A stretch of DNA of 64,000 nt, from NCBI GenBank assembly GCA_004335635.1, contig QAXH01006743.1, forward strand, positions 82,116-146,115, in the 5' to 3' direction. The notes beneath the pieces are model-generated. The model had not been told where the DNA came from and made no database searches. It was given only the letters and a program-made list of their open reading frames with translations. Each line of letters begins with the position of its first letter. The stretch's first letter is position 1. Below, one piece after another: positions 1 to 13,200 of this stretch. Made by a program: the position numbers and the translations under genes. This DNA is from Chloromonas sp. AAM2 (Eukaryota > Chlorophyta > Chlorophyceae > Chlamydomonadales > Chlamydomonadaceae).

Positions 1-105
1 GATCTCGGTACCCTTTCTGACTACGAGAAGGAGGGCCTGAAGAGTATGATGAGCGAGCTGCATAGCTCCATCCAGAAGGGCGTGGATTTTGTCAAGTCCG
101 CTTAA
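1..105 (+). CDS. Probable malate dehydrogenase, C-terminal end (partial)
   Basis: The window opens inside an exon in frame 1. It encodes 34 residues ending ...SIQKGVDFVKSA and stops with TAA at 103-105. The pattern LG-x-LSDYEKEGL...EL-x-SIQKGV-x-F resembles the C-terminal helix of plant and algal NAD-dependent malate dehydrogenases, which interconvert malate and oxaloacetate. That assignment rests on recalled family resemblance over a short tail, with no catalytic residues visible. The gene is cut by the window edge, so its start, length and compartment cannot be judged. A TGTAA signal follows 38 bp after the stop. Confidence 0.6.
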   Translation, partial: DLGTLSDYEKEGLKSMMSELHSSIQKGVDFVKSA

Positions 106-142
106 TTTTAATGATGCTGACAGACGCATCTTGGCATAGGCT

Positions 143-147
143 TGTAA
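143..147 (+). terminator. TGTAA poly(A) signal of the upstream gene
   Basis: TGTAA lies about 40 bp after the stop codon at 103-105. TGTAA is the usual polyadenylation signal of chlorophycean nuclear genes, so the transcript probably ends 10-20 bp further on. Confidence 0.5.
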
Positions 148-1169
148 CGACTCTGAGCAGACTGGTCATCCAGACACGTCATCCTAAATCACTTGGCCAC
201 GAGCCTGCCTTTAGGTGACGAAACGCACAATTTTTCATTGACGCAGTTGCATCTTCACGGTGAAGCTGTGGCCTGCTTACTCATGATGCTTCTCACCAAG
301 CCGAATCTTGTGTTGTGTGGCGGCCAAGTTGCACGGGCTGACGCTTAGATGGTGCGAACCAGTGTGATGTGGGTTCATTTCTTCAAACCACTTCATCATG
401 TTCTTCTTCAAACGATTTGTCAAACCACAGCATCTGTTAAGTAGAGCCACTGGTTGACATGCAGGCGCCAGATCATCTCTTCTCAGGTGGTATGTGTTGC
501 CAGTGTGCGGATTGGATCGGTTCCATCCCAAACCCAAGTCCGCTTGTGTCTGGATAAACCATCTGGCCACAGATTCACAGCCTGGCCTTTCAACAGCATG
601 CTTGACACATTCAGCTACTGCAGCATGTGCAGCATCAACTGCACTATCATCGGGCCACACGACTCAAATTACAAGCGTAGCCTGACAAGTATGGAGGCCT
701 GACTTGCTCGCTCAACTTGCTGCTGCTATCCTCATGACCTGCTGTTTCCAGACACGATCCTTCATTCAGGTGTGCAGAAGCACAAGTTGAGGTCCCGGTC
801 TTCAACATGGGTTGGATGAGGCCTGACTGTAGGCCAAGGATAACTGATCAGACTACAACCTCTGCTTACTACAAGCCAGCAACTGCAAGCGTGTTGGGCT
901 TGGTATTCAGCCTGTGCCTCATCTCCTTGGCACACAATAGCGCTGCAGGCATCAAACGAGTAGTGCTTCAACGGCAACCAAGCAAACCTGCAAACCTGGT
1001 CCAACCTGCGAAAACCGACCGACAAATGCACGTGACGACGAAACTGGACAAACCTTGTGCATTGAGGTTAGCAATAGCGCGTTAGTGAATCAAAAGCAGC
1101 ATCTTTGATATGGCGTCCGAAACCGCGGACGAACACAAAGGGTTGTGACGAGCGTGCAGCTATTACAGC
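148..1169. other. Intergenic region, presumed DHC10 promoter and 5' UTR
   Basis: About 1 kb between the malate dehydrogenase-like 3' end and the dynein start. The open frames here are short, overlap on both strands and show no recognisable protein. No TATA box or repeat stands out. It presumably holds the dynein promoter and 5' leader. Confidence 0.5.
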
Positions 1170-3484
1170 ATGGCCGATTTGCGCCGGTTGGAATGGGTCA
1201 GGGACAAGGTTGCCTGTGCCCTTGAGGTAGACGCGCAGCTGGTCAATGAATTGTATGAGGACCAGCAAGCACAATCGACCATTCTCAGTTTCCTGGATGG
1301 CGGTAAGTAGTGTCACTTGGCAAAATATGCACAACCGGCATCAAGAAGCATTGCACGGGTTGCTGTTTGAACTCCTCCGCGCCTCGGACGTCAGTTTGCG
1401 ATGGACATGTTAAGAAGTCAGAAGTATGACCACGCCCTTCTGCAGAAGTTCTGGCCTCTTCCACACTCTTGTTCACATTGGAACAAGCTACAATCCAAGT
1501 GGAGGAAATACGTGAGGTGCCCAGGTGAGTACCGCATGCCAAGGGCATGCAAGGCAGCCAAGCAGCTGCCGAGGCTGTGCTGGTTTTGCCCCTGCATAGC
1601 ATGACATGTTACAACGTGCACTGGTTGCAGGGCCGACAGCCCCCAGCCTGATGCAGATGCATTTGAAGAGGGTGAAGAGGCTGCCACAGATGCAAAAGGG
1701 GACGGTGACGGCAATGAGGATGGCGCAGACACAGGTGCGCAGGCGCATATGCTGAACTCATCTGTATCACAGCATCCCAGCGGCTCTGTACTCTTCCAGT
1801 TAATGAGCCTTCACCCACTGAACAGGCACAGGTAGCTTTGCATGCATCAGCTCCATGTGTAGCACACATGGAGCACTGGCTGGCACGGCGTGTGTACTAT
1901 AATGTGCTGCTGCTGATGCAGGCGTAGAAGCTGGTGAGGTTGCTGAACGCCAGACAGCAGCAGAACCCACCATGGTTGGCGAGGCCAGTGCAGCAGCGAC
2001 AGACACAGTGCCCGAAGATGGTGCAGCCCCAGGCAGCCCTGTGGCCCCTGTTGATGGCACAGCACCAGACACGGAGCCTCCGGCAGACGCAGAGGCGCAG
2101 GTTGCAGCAAGCACAGACCAGGCCGAGGTGGAGGGAGAAGCGGCCGGTGATGCAGAGACCCCTCCGCCTCCCCGTGTGCGCACCCCTCAAACCATTACTG
2201 TCTTGGTACCCAAGGTGGTGCACAAGCTGCACGTTACCCTTGGCCAAGTCCCTGAGAGGCTAAACCACTGCTGCTCCTTCTACCTGATCAGCAACCGTGA
2301 TGGGCCAGTGCACTTTGAGGAGCTGGACCTGGTGCTGGAGTGTGGCATCCTGGGGGCGGGGCCGTCGCTGCAAGTTTTAGAGCAGGTAGTGACAGGGGTT
2401 GACTAAACAGTTGAACTGAAAAGACCGGGAACAGTGGCAGTAGTAGGCCAGGTTGGTACAGGTCAGGTACATGTGCATCCAAGCATTTGCTGGTAGTTGA
2501 GCATGTGAAACCTGACGTGCAATGCTGACCCTGGCACCTACCTAGCACGGGCTGGCAGGCACAAGATTGCCAAGCAATTTAGAACAATACCTCGTGGCGC
2601 GCAGCTGATTGATTGCTTACCTGTTGCCAGCAGGCTGGTCAACCACATCACTACGGCCACTCAATATCACTTTCACTGTCCTGTCTGTGCTGACACCTTG
2701 TCGTCTTGTTTTGTGATGCCTGCAGACGCTGGCTCATGTGTACATGCCCATCCTGATGCAGCTCAGCGGCACAGACCTGGCGCAGGGGGGCGTGCTGCTC
2801 ACGGCGGGCACAAACAACAGCCACAAGGAGCTGCTCAGCAACATGCAGAAATTCCTCAGCCAGGTGCACACATAGCTCCTGGAAACACGTCTTTGCCTGA
2901 TGACACCGCACGGTAGCATGGTTGCACATCATGTTGTCTGATCCAGACTGGCTGGGTTGACATGCTCTAGTGCACCTGCATCTGCGAGACCAAGCCTTCA
3001 GCCAAGCTTTGGCTTAAGAGATTTACTGCCAGGATTCGTACTGGAACATTCATGAGCAAGGCGGCATGGCATGAGCAGCTGCACAGGTCAAAATCAACTG
3101 CATGTCACATTTCGTTGTGCTTGTGCTATGCCCGTGTTGCAGGTTAGCCATGCCTTGCAGCAGCTCAACGGAGACGTCACCCTTTCTTTACCAGACGTGC
3201 TTATTGATACGGTTGAGCAGTCCATGGCCGACTCCGATCTAGTGCTGCAGCTGGAGGCCTACATGAGCGAATGGTCACAAGTGCTGGCCAACGTGATGCA
3301 GCGGGAGAGCGAGAAGCAGCCCACTGGCACAGGGCCGCTGGCAGAGATTGAGTTCTGGAGAGAGCGCAACGTGGTGCTCAGTGCGCTGTACGAACAGCTC
3401 AATCTGCCCAATGTGCGGAAGATGATCCAGGTTGTGGAGCAGGGCTCAGACGACAGAAACCTCCTGGCTGGCTTCAAGAGCCAG
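1170..3484 (+). other. DHC10: DHC10 exons 1-6: N-terminal tail with acidic/Pro-Ala stretch
   Basis: Exons 1170-1302, 1446-1524, 1631-1734, 1922-2385, 2726-2863 and 3143-3484 encode residues 1-420. Exons 3-4 encode a low-complexity, Asp/Glu-rich and then Pro/Ala/Asp-rich segment (roughly residues 72-175) that should be disordered. Exon 6 carries [13 protein letters not shown], a DNAH10-type tail motif. The donor of exon 2 is the GTGAGT at 1525; earlier GT sites would break frame with exon 3. Confidence 0.8.
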
Positions 3485-4166
3485 GTGTGCACTACAGCTA
3501 CAGGGCCAGGGTTAGGGTTGGGCTAGGGCTTAGGTCTGAGTTGGGCTCAGGTCTGGAAAGGGTTCAGTGGAATGTGGAATGCGTTCGCACCAACGTCAGA
3601 GCTGCACCCTTGCAGTGGACCAGTTTAGACCGAGTATTCAGCCAACTACTGCTGACATGTTGCAACGTTTGCGACCTGTTCTACATAGTTGCACACGTCA
3701 GCTGTGGATCAGTAAGATGAGGTATACCTTGCATTGAAGTCAGAGTCCAAAGCAGCTGGGCAAGGTTGAAGGCTGTGCACCACACATCACGACCATACTG
3801 CTGGTTATGCATTAGGATCACAAAAGAAGCAGTGATTGGCTGGCCGATACTGCAATGACCGAACCATGATTAATCGCACGTACGCTCTGGTTGCCTTGAC
3901 CAATGTGCAGCTTGCCGAGCTTACCAAGCTGTCCGCTGAGTCCCGTGACAACGTCAAGTTCCTGACCACCCTGGAGCGTCACTTCAAGAACATCACCAGC
4001 GGGCCGCTGCAGGGCATCCTGGACACCCTGCCGCCCATGATGAACGCGCTGCGCATGGTGTGGATCATCAGCAGGCACTACTCGGACGACCAGCGCATGG
4101 GCAACCTCTTTCAGCGCATTGCACAAGAGATAGGGGACCGGGTGGAGAGCGCTATCGACCTGCACC

Positions 4167-4200
<34 letters not shown>

Positions 4201-7200
4201 AAGTGTCATGTTTGCACCAGGTGTGTGTGTGTGTGTGTAAGTGTGTCTTGCACCTGTAGATTCCATCACTGGTATCGTGATCATGGCCAGCACAGGAGGT
4301 CAGCATCTTGAACGTTTTGTAATGTGATGTTCTGGTGCTAACGTTGCTCAAGCAAACACGAAAGGCAGGACCTTTCTGGCCATACAGTACTCTCTTGGAT
4401 ATCATTTGGGCCACATTAAATGTGAATGAGGTTGGCAGCACACACTTTGCAGATAACAACTCCTTGACTCGCCAAATATCTCAGCGTCAAGACAGCAGGG
4501 CAGCACAGCAACCCGCATGCATGGTGCTGCTGTAGGTGTTCCGCATGCAGCCGTCAGACGCAGTAGAGCTGGTGCGAACATGCAAAAGCGTGCTCGAGCA
4601 CTGGTACACCACCTACATGCAAGTCCGCGAGCGCATTGAGATGAGCGGCCGAGATGCGCGCTGGGAGTTTCCCAAGCAGCTGCTGTTTGCACGGACAAAC
4701 TACATGGCGGAGATCTGCAATGATCTCATTGAAATGGTGGAGATCGTTGACGATTTCTTCAAGTTCCTGGGACCAGAGCTCAAGGCAGTCACAGGTGAGC
4801 AGGTCACGGTTGGCCAGGGCAGGAGACCCACGGCAAGCAACAAGGACGAGAATCATACAATCCGTGCATCGCAAGACACGGCTTGCGCTCTGAAGGTTGG
4901 CTCACGCGGCTCAGTATCTGTCCTTTCAAACTGCATGCAGGCGACACCCAGGGCATTGATCGCGTGATGCAGCGCGTCAAGGCCATGTACGAGCCGGTGG
5001 AAGCCATCTCGTTCAACCCGTTCGACTTTGGCAACAACGTGGCCTGGAAGTCAGCGAAGGCTGCGTTCTATGCTGATAATGAGGACATCAAGGTACGGTC
5101 AGTTATTGCGTTTGCTAGCGCAATGCCCTGTGGGTATGAAGCATGGCCAGCGGCGTGCACGGTGCCTTCAGGGCCTGCCTGGTGTTGACTGTCCTCCGGG
5201 AAGTTGAATGTCCTGAACATGGTCTCATGGTTTAAGGGACCAATGTCGTGCGTTCTTGCCTGTGCCTGCAGAGTGCGACCCGCGAGCTGATCGACACAAG
5301 CTTCCGCAAATTGCGTAGTGCCGAAGGCGCGTGTGACCTGCTGCAGAACTTCAAATCGATCAAGAGCAAGGGTGCGATCCAAAAGCAGGTCATCAACAAA
5401 TTCAACGACATTCTTGAGCAGTTCGCGCGCGAAATCGAGACCACTGCAGAAATCTTCGATAAGCACAAGGACAAACCGCCAGTCACCAAGAACCAGCCGC
5501 CTGTGGCCGGAGCCATCAAATGGGTGAGATCACTACTTGCGCGCATCAAGCAGACGATGCAAAAGCTGTCCAAGACGGAAGACGAGATCATCCGTACCAC
5601 CGAGATAGGACAGCGCGTCGAGCAGGCGTTCCGCGCGTTCGCAAAGTCCATCATGTACTACGAGAAGAAATGGTTCGCCGGGTGGAGTGAGTCAGTCAAC
5701 GCGATTGCGATGCAGCATCTCAAGCAGGCCATCTTCAAGCGCAGTGTAGAAACGGGGCGCGTCGTCGTAAATTTCAATGGCGATCTGGTGGAGTTGATCA
5801 GGGAGACGCGGTACCTGGACCGCATGGGCTTTCCGATCCCTGAGATTGCGCTAAACGTCGCATTGCAGGTGTGATCTCGTCAGCCGGAAGGATACACCCG
5901 TCTTGCTACAAAGCATCATGCTCTGACTTGCAAATCTTAAACGGTTTGCAACCGTTGACGCCATAGGACCCGACTGCGCTTTTCCATCAAGTCTTGCCAG
6001 CTTCCTGTGCCCGTCTCTGATACCATTTGATACTGCGTCATGGTATGCAGGAAGTCAAGTACCACCAGTGGCTGGAGGGCCTGGATCAAATGCTGCAGCA
6101 CTTCTATGAGGTCATTGGTCAGTTGACCTCTGTTGAAAGACAGCTTCTGGCCAAGAAACTGGAGGAGCTGGAGAGCAGCCTGCAACCGGGCTTTCAGATC
6201 CTCAACTGGAATAGCCTGGGCATTCCAGAGTTCATCCAGGCCTGCAACAAGGCCATTAACACATTCCAACAGGTTGGTATTTTTGCTGTAACTGTGGGCG
6301 TTTACGTTAGTTTGCAACCATGCCTTCTCCGAGCACGAGGCAAGCTGTTGATGCTTATGTTGTGAACCGCTTTTGCTGCACAGGTGGTGAAGCAGGTTCA
6401 GAAGAACAGTGGCATCATCGAACAGGTAGTATACGCGATCGCTGGTGCTGACATTGTAGTAGAGCCTGCAGCGGGTGCAGATGTCCTGGACCTCCAGGAA
6501 TTCAACGAGGCCATTGAGAAGGGGCGGCTGGAGGCCGTTGAAAAGCTTGTGATCAAGTACCGCACCATCAGCCCACTACTTGGAAAGATAGAAGAGGTGA
6601 GGCAAGGACCATAGTTGAGGAGGGACTGTGTGAAATGCAGGTGGGCTTGAAGTGGAAGAAGCGTCAACAGGATTGCTGGAAAGCGATCACAGGACGTAGT
6701 GCAGGACATGGATGGCTCACACTGCTGGCATCACCTTGCATGTGTTTTGCCGCTCATGCGCAAATGTTGGCGCTGTCTCTGCTGCCCTCGTCGCAGGTCG
6801 TGGCAGGGACAAACACGGGCAAGTCCCCGCAGTTGTCAAGCTACTACTCCTTCTGGGAGCGCGCCATCTTCAACGCTCTCAATGCCATGGTGCTCAACGC
6901 GATGATCACCCTGCAATCCCTGATTGACCAGCGAAGCAGACGAGCTGCAGCTGCAGCAGCAGCTAACGCCGGGGACGACCCTTCCCAGGCCGGGCGCCAT
7001 CGTAAGCCGCCACTCTTCAAGATCATGGCCTCGCTGCAGAGCCAGGATATCGTGGTCCAACCACCCGTTAACGAAGTCAACAAGTCGCTAGGGCGGATGG
7101 TGCGCAGCATGGTCGAGAGCACCAAGCCCTTTGTGCGCTGGATGGACGGGACATGCATGGAAACCCCGGACCAGAAGGGGCCCAGCGAAGACGATGAGCC

Positions 7201-10200
7201 TGTCGTTTTCACCTTCTACTGGGACGTCGCATCCAATCCGCAAGTCATCAAGACGATGTTGCAGCTGAACCAGTCGATTCAGAAGGCCATCAACGGTGTT
7301 TCGCGCTACATCGAGAGCTGGAGGCGGCATGCGCAGCTGTGGAAGACGGATAAGGGCGTGGTGCTGGATAAGTTCAAGGCCAGGGAGCCCAGCTGCGCAG
7401 ACTTCGAGGAGAAGCTCTCCAAATATACAAAGGTGAGACATGACACCACAAGCCAATTGCGTCCTTACTGTTGCATTTCAACGCACGATTGTATCACCCT
7501 GAACACGACATGGGCTGAAGTCGTGCAGGTACTCCTTGTGTACCATAACTCAGCAGCCACTGTTTGGGTGAAGAACATTTGCATGTTGCTTGTGCCAATG
7601 CGGACCACTGGTGCGAATGTTGAGCGGTTATAGGTGCCAATGCGGGCGTCTGTCCATGTGTCTGATTCTCCTCCTCAGGTTGCCGCTGACATCTCCGCCC
7701 AGACCAGGGACCATGACCAGGACTTCATCCGTGTGTCCTGCCACACCCTGTCAGCCAGTGTGCACGAAGAGGCCCTGGGATGGGTGCGAGCGCTGGCTGC
7801 ATGCATGAGGGAGGTGGACACCATCACGCTCGCACAGATCAAGGACAAGATACACAAGTGAGGAAACGCACATCGCAACCTGCCTCAGCCTGTTGGGCAA
7901 CAGCTGACGCCTAACCAAATCACAGATTTACGTGCCACCTTTACTCAGTTGCACCCAAAGTCTGGCACCTGGTGTCACCATCCATCTACACTTATCCCAT
8001 GCCTGTCCCTCAAATCAGACTGTGCTGCGATCCATGCATGTGGTTCTTGCGTTCCCACTGTCTCGCTTTAAACCCCCCTATTTTCCAGGTATGATGTTGC
8101 TGTGCACCGTCACCCCGAGACGCTTGAAGAGCTCAAGGCCGTGCTTGCCACTGTGGCCACCGTGCGCAATGAGGGCATGGCCATGGAGCTGCGCTACGCC
8201 GACCTCGAGGAGCGCTACCGCACGCGCCTGCTGTACGCCTCCGGCCCCGCGGAGGAGCAGCAGTGCACAGAGGACCTGCAAGAGGCGCAGCAGGTGGGCA
8301 GACAGGATGGAATTATCTAACTTGTTGCTGGGCAGGATCACCGCATACTTCACTGTTTGGCCCGTATACGTATGCATATACGTCTACGTATGCGTATATG
8401 CCGTCTCCCGTCTCCCGGACGGGCTAGAAACCGACAAGTGCCACGTGGTGGTTTCTGCACTGTTGATCAGTTTGCTTGCTAGACACTTGTCACTTGCTAC
8501 AGGTTACAGGCAATTTGCGCCACTTTCATGTAAATGTCATGTCTAAAACTGCCCGAAACAGTCGAAACCGGCTGGCAGTTTGTGAACAAAGAATACTGGA
8601 GACGGCCAAGGTGGCCGTATACATATGCGTAACCGTATGCGTATGCGATGATCCTGTTGCTGGGCCTTCAATTTGAAGTGCAACAGGGACAAGACAACAA
8701 GCAAGTGTGATGCTTGATGAACTCGTTTCAAGCTGAGCGATCAACCTGAGTTGCAGGCAACATGCTTTTCATGCACGCATTGTGGACGGTGGATTGGCCC
8801 CGTGCACGTTGCGTTGCGTTCGCTCAGTTTAGCTTGCCGCAGTGTTTTGCAATCGTTTGATGGTCATTTTGCCACTATTTTTGACTTTGTCTAACAAATG
8901 TGTCATGTGCCTATGGTGCTCTGCGCTGCAGTTGCGTGTTGTGTGGCAGGCGTTGGTGGACGAGGCAGACAACGTCGACTGGTCGCTGGAGGACACCAAG
9001 AAGCTGTTCAGCGAGACAACACGCAAGCAGGTGGGCCCATGCTTCACTGCAGCACAGCTGTGTCACAGCCTCGTGACTCTTGCAGACAGCAACCAGAAGT
9101 GCAACTAGAAGTGGTAGGCTGACGAGTATATCCGGATTTCCGTGTAGCTGTACCGTCAGCGACAGACATGTATCACAATCAATGTGCAGCACTTGCATAA
9201 TGCTGCTGATACTTCCTACGCGATTTCCCGGCGATTTGTGCAGGTGGCTGACTTTGCCACCTACACGCTCGAGTTGTGGGAGCGGTTTCGTTCCTCCGGC
9301 CCTGGTCTGCCCACTGTTGAGCTGCCCAAGGGCCTGGAGGCGCTGCACGACTACCAGCAGGAGCTGGACGCAGCGCTGAAGCAGCGCGAGCAGCTGGTGC
9401 TAGCGGAGAAGCTGTTCGACATGGAGATCACAAGTTACCCCAACCTGGCGGCGCTGGAAGCGGAGATAAAGAAGCTGCAACAGGTGCAGGGTCGTGGTTG
9501 TGGTGTCACAACAGTCTACTTGAAGGAGCCATGTGCTTGAGTGAATGGCCAGCGATGGGTTTGGAATGAACAGAGTGCGGGGTTTTGGTACGGGATCAAC
9601 CGCAGGCTATTTGAGGGAGCTCATGATAGTTAGTGGGTGACCAACAGGCGAATGGAGAGCACTCGCGTGCGCACAATTGAATGATCAGAAGCGCAGGCAT
9701 TGGACAAGCAGGCAAGGGATGGGTGGTAAGGCTGAGAAATCAGGGGTGGCAGTGCAGACGGGCCCGGTCAAACACGGCGCACTCAAAATCCATTACTGGA
9801 ACTCAGTCTACATGTGTCCCTTTCTCACGGTGCCGACAACCTCATCTCTGCAGGTCTATGCTGTGTATGCTGAGCACGCTGAGAGCGTTCGGTCCTACGC
9901 CAGCATGCTGTGGGTTGACCTGGACGTGGGCAAGATGATGGCCGGCAGCGAGGACACCGGCAACAAGCTCAGGAAGCTCAAGCTGCTCAAGCTGCTGCCC
10001 ATGTACGAGCTGGTGGAGAAGGAGATCCAGGGCTTCTGCAACTCACTGCCCCTCATGAAGGAGCTGAAGGGGGATGCACTCAGGTATGGGTTACGGATAA
10101 GCTACGTGGATAGACAGCGGCTGGGGAGTGTAGGGCTTGAACAAGACGAAGGGGTTCTCATGGTTAGCTGCTCCGGACTGCATTCCCAACATGGCAGACA

Positions 10201-13200
10201 CAGCAAATTAGGCCGAGGCTAAGGATACCAGAGCTGCGGTTGTCTTGCCAAAACTTGGCGTTCCAATAACGGTCTCTTGTGCCCTTGAGCTCATGCTGGT
10301 TTGTGTGCCTGTGCCGTTATCAGTTGTTTGTTGCCTTGCCTGGTGTGTTCAGGAAGCGCCACTGGAACCAGCTCATGGAGGTGACTGGCCAGCAGTTTGA
10401 AATGGATGCCAAGACCTTCACCCTGGGGTCCATGTTCGCCATGCAGCTGCACAAGTACGCCGATGAGATCGGTCGTATCACCAACGCAGCAGTCAAGGAG
10501 CTCACCATTGAAACGGAAATCAAGAAGCTTGCTGACGTGTGGAGGGAACAGAAGTTTGAATTGGGAAAGTACATGAAGGTAAGGCTTCAGGCCAAGTGAC
10601 CAGAACCTGAACCTGGACCAATCCAATTTGAACACGTGGTAACTCGCAACACGATGTGAACTAATGCTTCATGAGATCATATCTAATGATTAGTCTCAGG
10701 AAACGTTTGAAACATGTGGAGAGGTGGTGGTCATGTTCATGCATGCTGGATGTTTGAGGGCTAGATGGCAATGTTGTGTTACTTGTTGGTTCTGATGGGC
10801 AAGGTGAGCTGTGTCGTCCAATCAACCTGCTGCCTGTTGTGTGTTGTGTGCAGGGCACTGAGGACCGTGGTTGGGTGCTGCGCTGCACCGAGGACATCAT
10901 GGTGCTGCTGGAGGACATGGGCCTCAACCTGCAGTCCATGATGGCCTCGCCTTTTGTCAGGCCGTTTCTCAGCGAAGTCAGGGGATGGGAACAAAAGTTG
11001 TCACTGATAGGTGAGGCGGATGGTCTTCGACGCCAAGTGACCGCTCAGTGTGGAAATGCTAGGCCAATGGATGCAGGCATTCGCCTACGCAGGCAGACGG
11101 CCAGCAGCTCTGCACGTGTTCTTGTCATCATTGGAGATTGGATATCGTCGCTTCCTTGCCGCCATGCGTGCTTTCCATCTTGTGCAGGCGAGTGCATCGA
11201 GGTGTGGATGCTTGTCCAGCGCAAGTGGATGTACCTTGAATCTATTTTTGTTGGCAGCGACGACATCCGTCACCAGCTTCCGCTCGAGGCCAAGCGCTTT
11301 GACAACATCGACAAGCAGTGGCACAAAATCATGACCGACACGGCCAAGAATACAAACGTGCTGGAAGCATGCAGCCTGGACGGACGGCTGGGCAATCTAC
11401 AGGTCGGGCTCGCTGCGTCAGTTGTGCTTGACTTTTTTGTACAGCTAGGGTAGACTTAGGGTAACTGCATGACTGTGAGCAACGGCAAACCCCGCAAGTT
11501 CATGATGTTGCTGTCAGGCGGTGTACGCAAGTGTAGCACTGCACCTTTTTGTTCCGTGCAGACTCTGAGTGAACAGCTTGAGGTGTGCCAGAAGTCCCTG
11601 TCTGAGTACCTGGACACCAAGCGCTGCGCCTTCCCTCGGTTCTTCTTCATCTCGGATGACGAGCTGCTCAGCATCCTTGGCACATCAGACGCCACAAGCG
11701 TTCAGGAACACATGCTCAAGCTGTTCGACAACTGTGCGGTGAGTCGGGCAAGAGGCACGTGCCAGCACCCAGACAGCTTCGAAGAGTAGAGAGGCAAGGA
11801 GCAGGGAACGCGCAAGGCAGGTGCAGGCAAGAGCAGTTGAGAGTTAGATTGCTGACGATGCAGGCCTGGTCTCGCCCAACAAGGGCAAGGTTCACACATG
11901 AAGGGTAAGGATGATGGGCAATAGGAGTAGCCCTGTACTTTGGCTGCAAAGGAAGGCAGGACGGTGAGGCATGCTGATGATGGCCTGGTGCGCTCACCCA
12001 CTCAGCGCCTCATTCCCCGACCGTTTAATGCAGGCGCTCAAGTTCGGCCGTGGCAACAAGAGCATTGTGGGCATGGTCAGCAGCGAGAAGGAGTCGTTTG
12101 ACTTCAAGAGCCCTGTGCCCATTGAAGGCGCAGTGGAGGTGTGGATGACGGCCGCAGAGGCTGAGATGAGGCGCACACTATACCAGATCACGAAGGAGGG
12201 CGTCTTCTACTACGCAAAGACGGCAAGGTGGGATTGGTGCAGTCAATTCATGCAGTGTAAGAGCTCGTACTGGGAGCAGCACGCAGCATGAGATCAAGGC
12301 GCAGGCAGAAAAGTTGCTTCAAGCACTGTGTGTGGTGGTAGCCATGCCCACTGGGCCAGTATGCACACAAGAGGCTCAGTTTGCAACACGACTCCATTGT
12401 GTGCAGGACTAAGTGGATTGGTGAGAACCTGGGCATGGTGACGCTGGTTGGCAGCCAAATCTGGTGGACCTGGGAGACGGAGGACGTGTTCAGGCGCGTG
12501 AGGGACGGCAACAAGCACGCGATGAAGGAGTTTGCTGCCAAGCTGACGTCTCAGTTGTCCGAGCTCACAACCATGGTGAGTTGCTCAGAACCACGTAGGG
12601 AGAATCAGCAGGCCTCCCAGTACGGTGCATTCGGAAACCAGCTGCACTGCAGCAGAGGCACGTCAGTGGGGGCTGCACGACCCATGTCCAGCAGGGTGCA
12701 TCAAGTTACAGTACAATATCGCTCATGTAATCGCGTGAATAATCACCATGCAGGTTCGGTCCGACCTGAACAGCGAGGTCCGCAAGAAGGTCAACACGCT
12801 GATCATCATCGATGTCCACGCCCGCGACATCATTGATGCCTTTGTGCGTGACTCGGTCATGGACGCACGTGAGTTCGCGTGGGAGAGCCAGCTGAGATTC
12901 TACTGGGAGCGCACCGCCGACGATATCAACATCCGCCAGTGCACGGGCCTCTTCAAGTACGGCTACGAATTCATGGGGCTGAACGGTCGCCTCGTCATTA
13001 CTGCCCTCACTGACCGATGCTACATGACGCTCACCACGGCACTTACCTACCGCTTGGGTGGTGCGCCTGCGGGGCCTGCCGGAACAGGTCAGTGCTTTTG
13101 AACACGGCCGAGGCCCTGTTAGCATCTGCTCTCACCCGTAGAATGTCATCTTGCTAATCCAGAGCTACATGCCGTGTGCAGGCAAGACCGAGACCACCAA

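Noticed and set aside
3505..3535. GGGTTAGGGTTGGGCTAGGG, telomere-like
   Set aside because: Short and imperfect, inside a dynein intron; algal telomeres of this group use TTTTAGGG. The CTAACC piece at about 46600 was rejected for the same reason.
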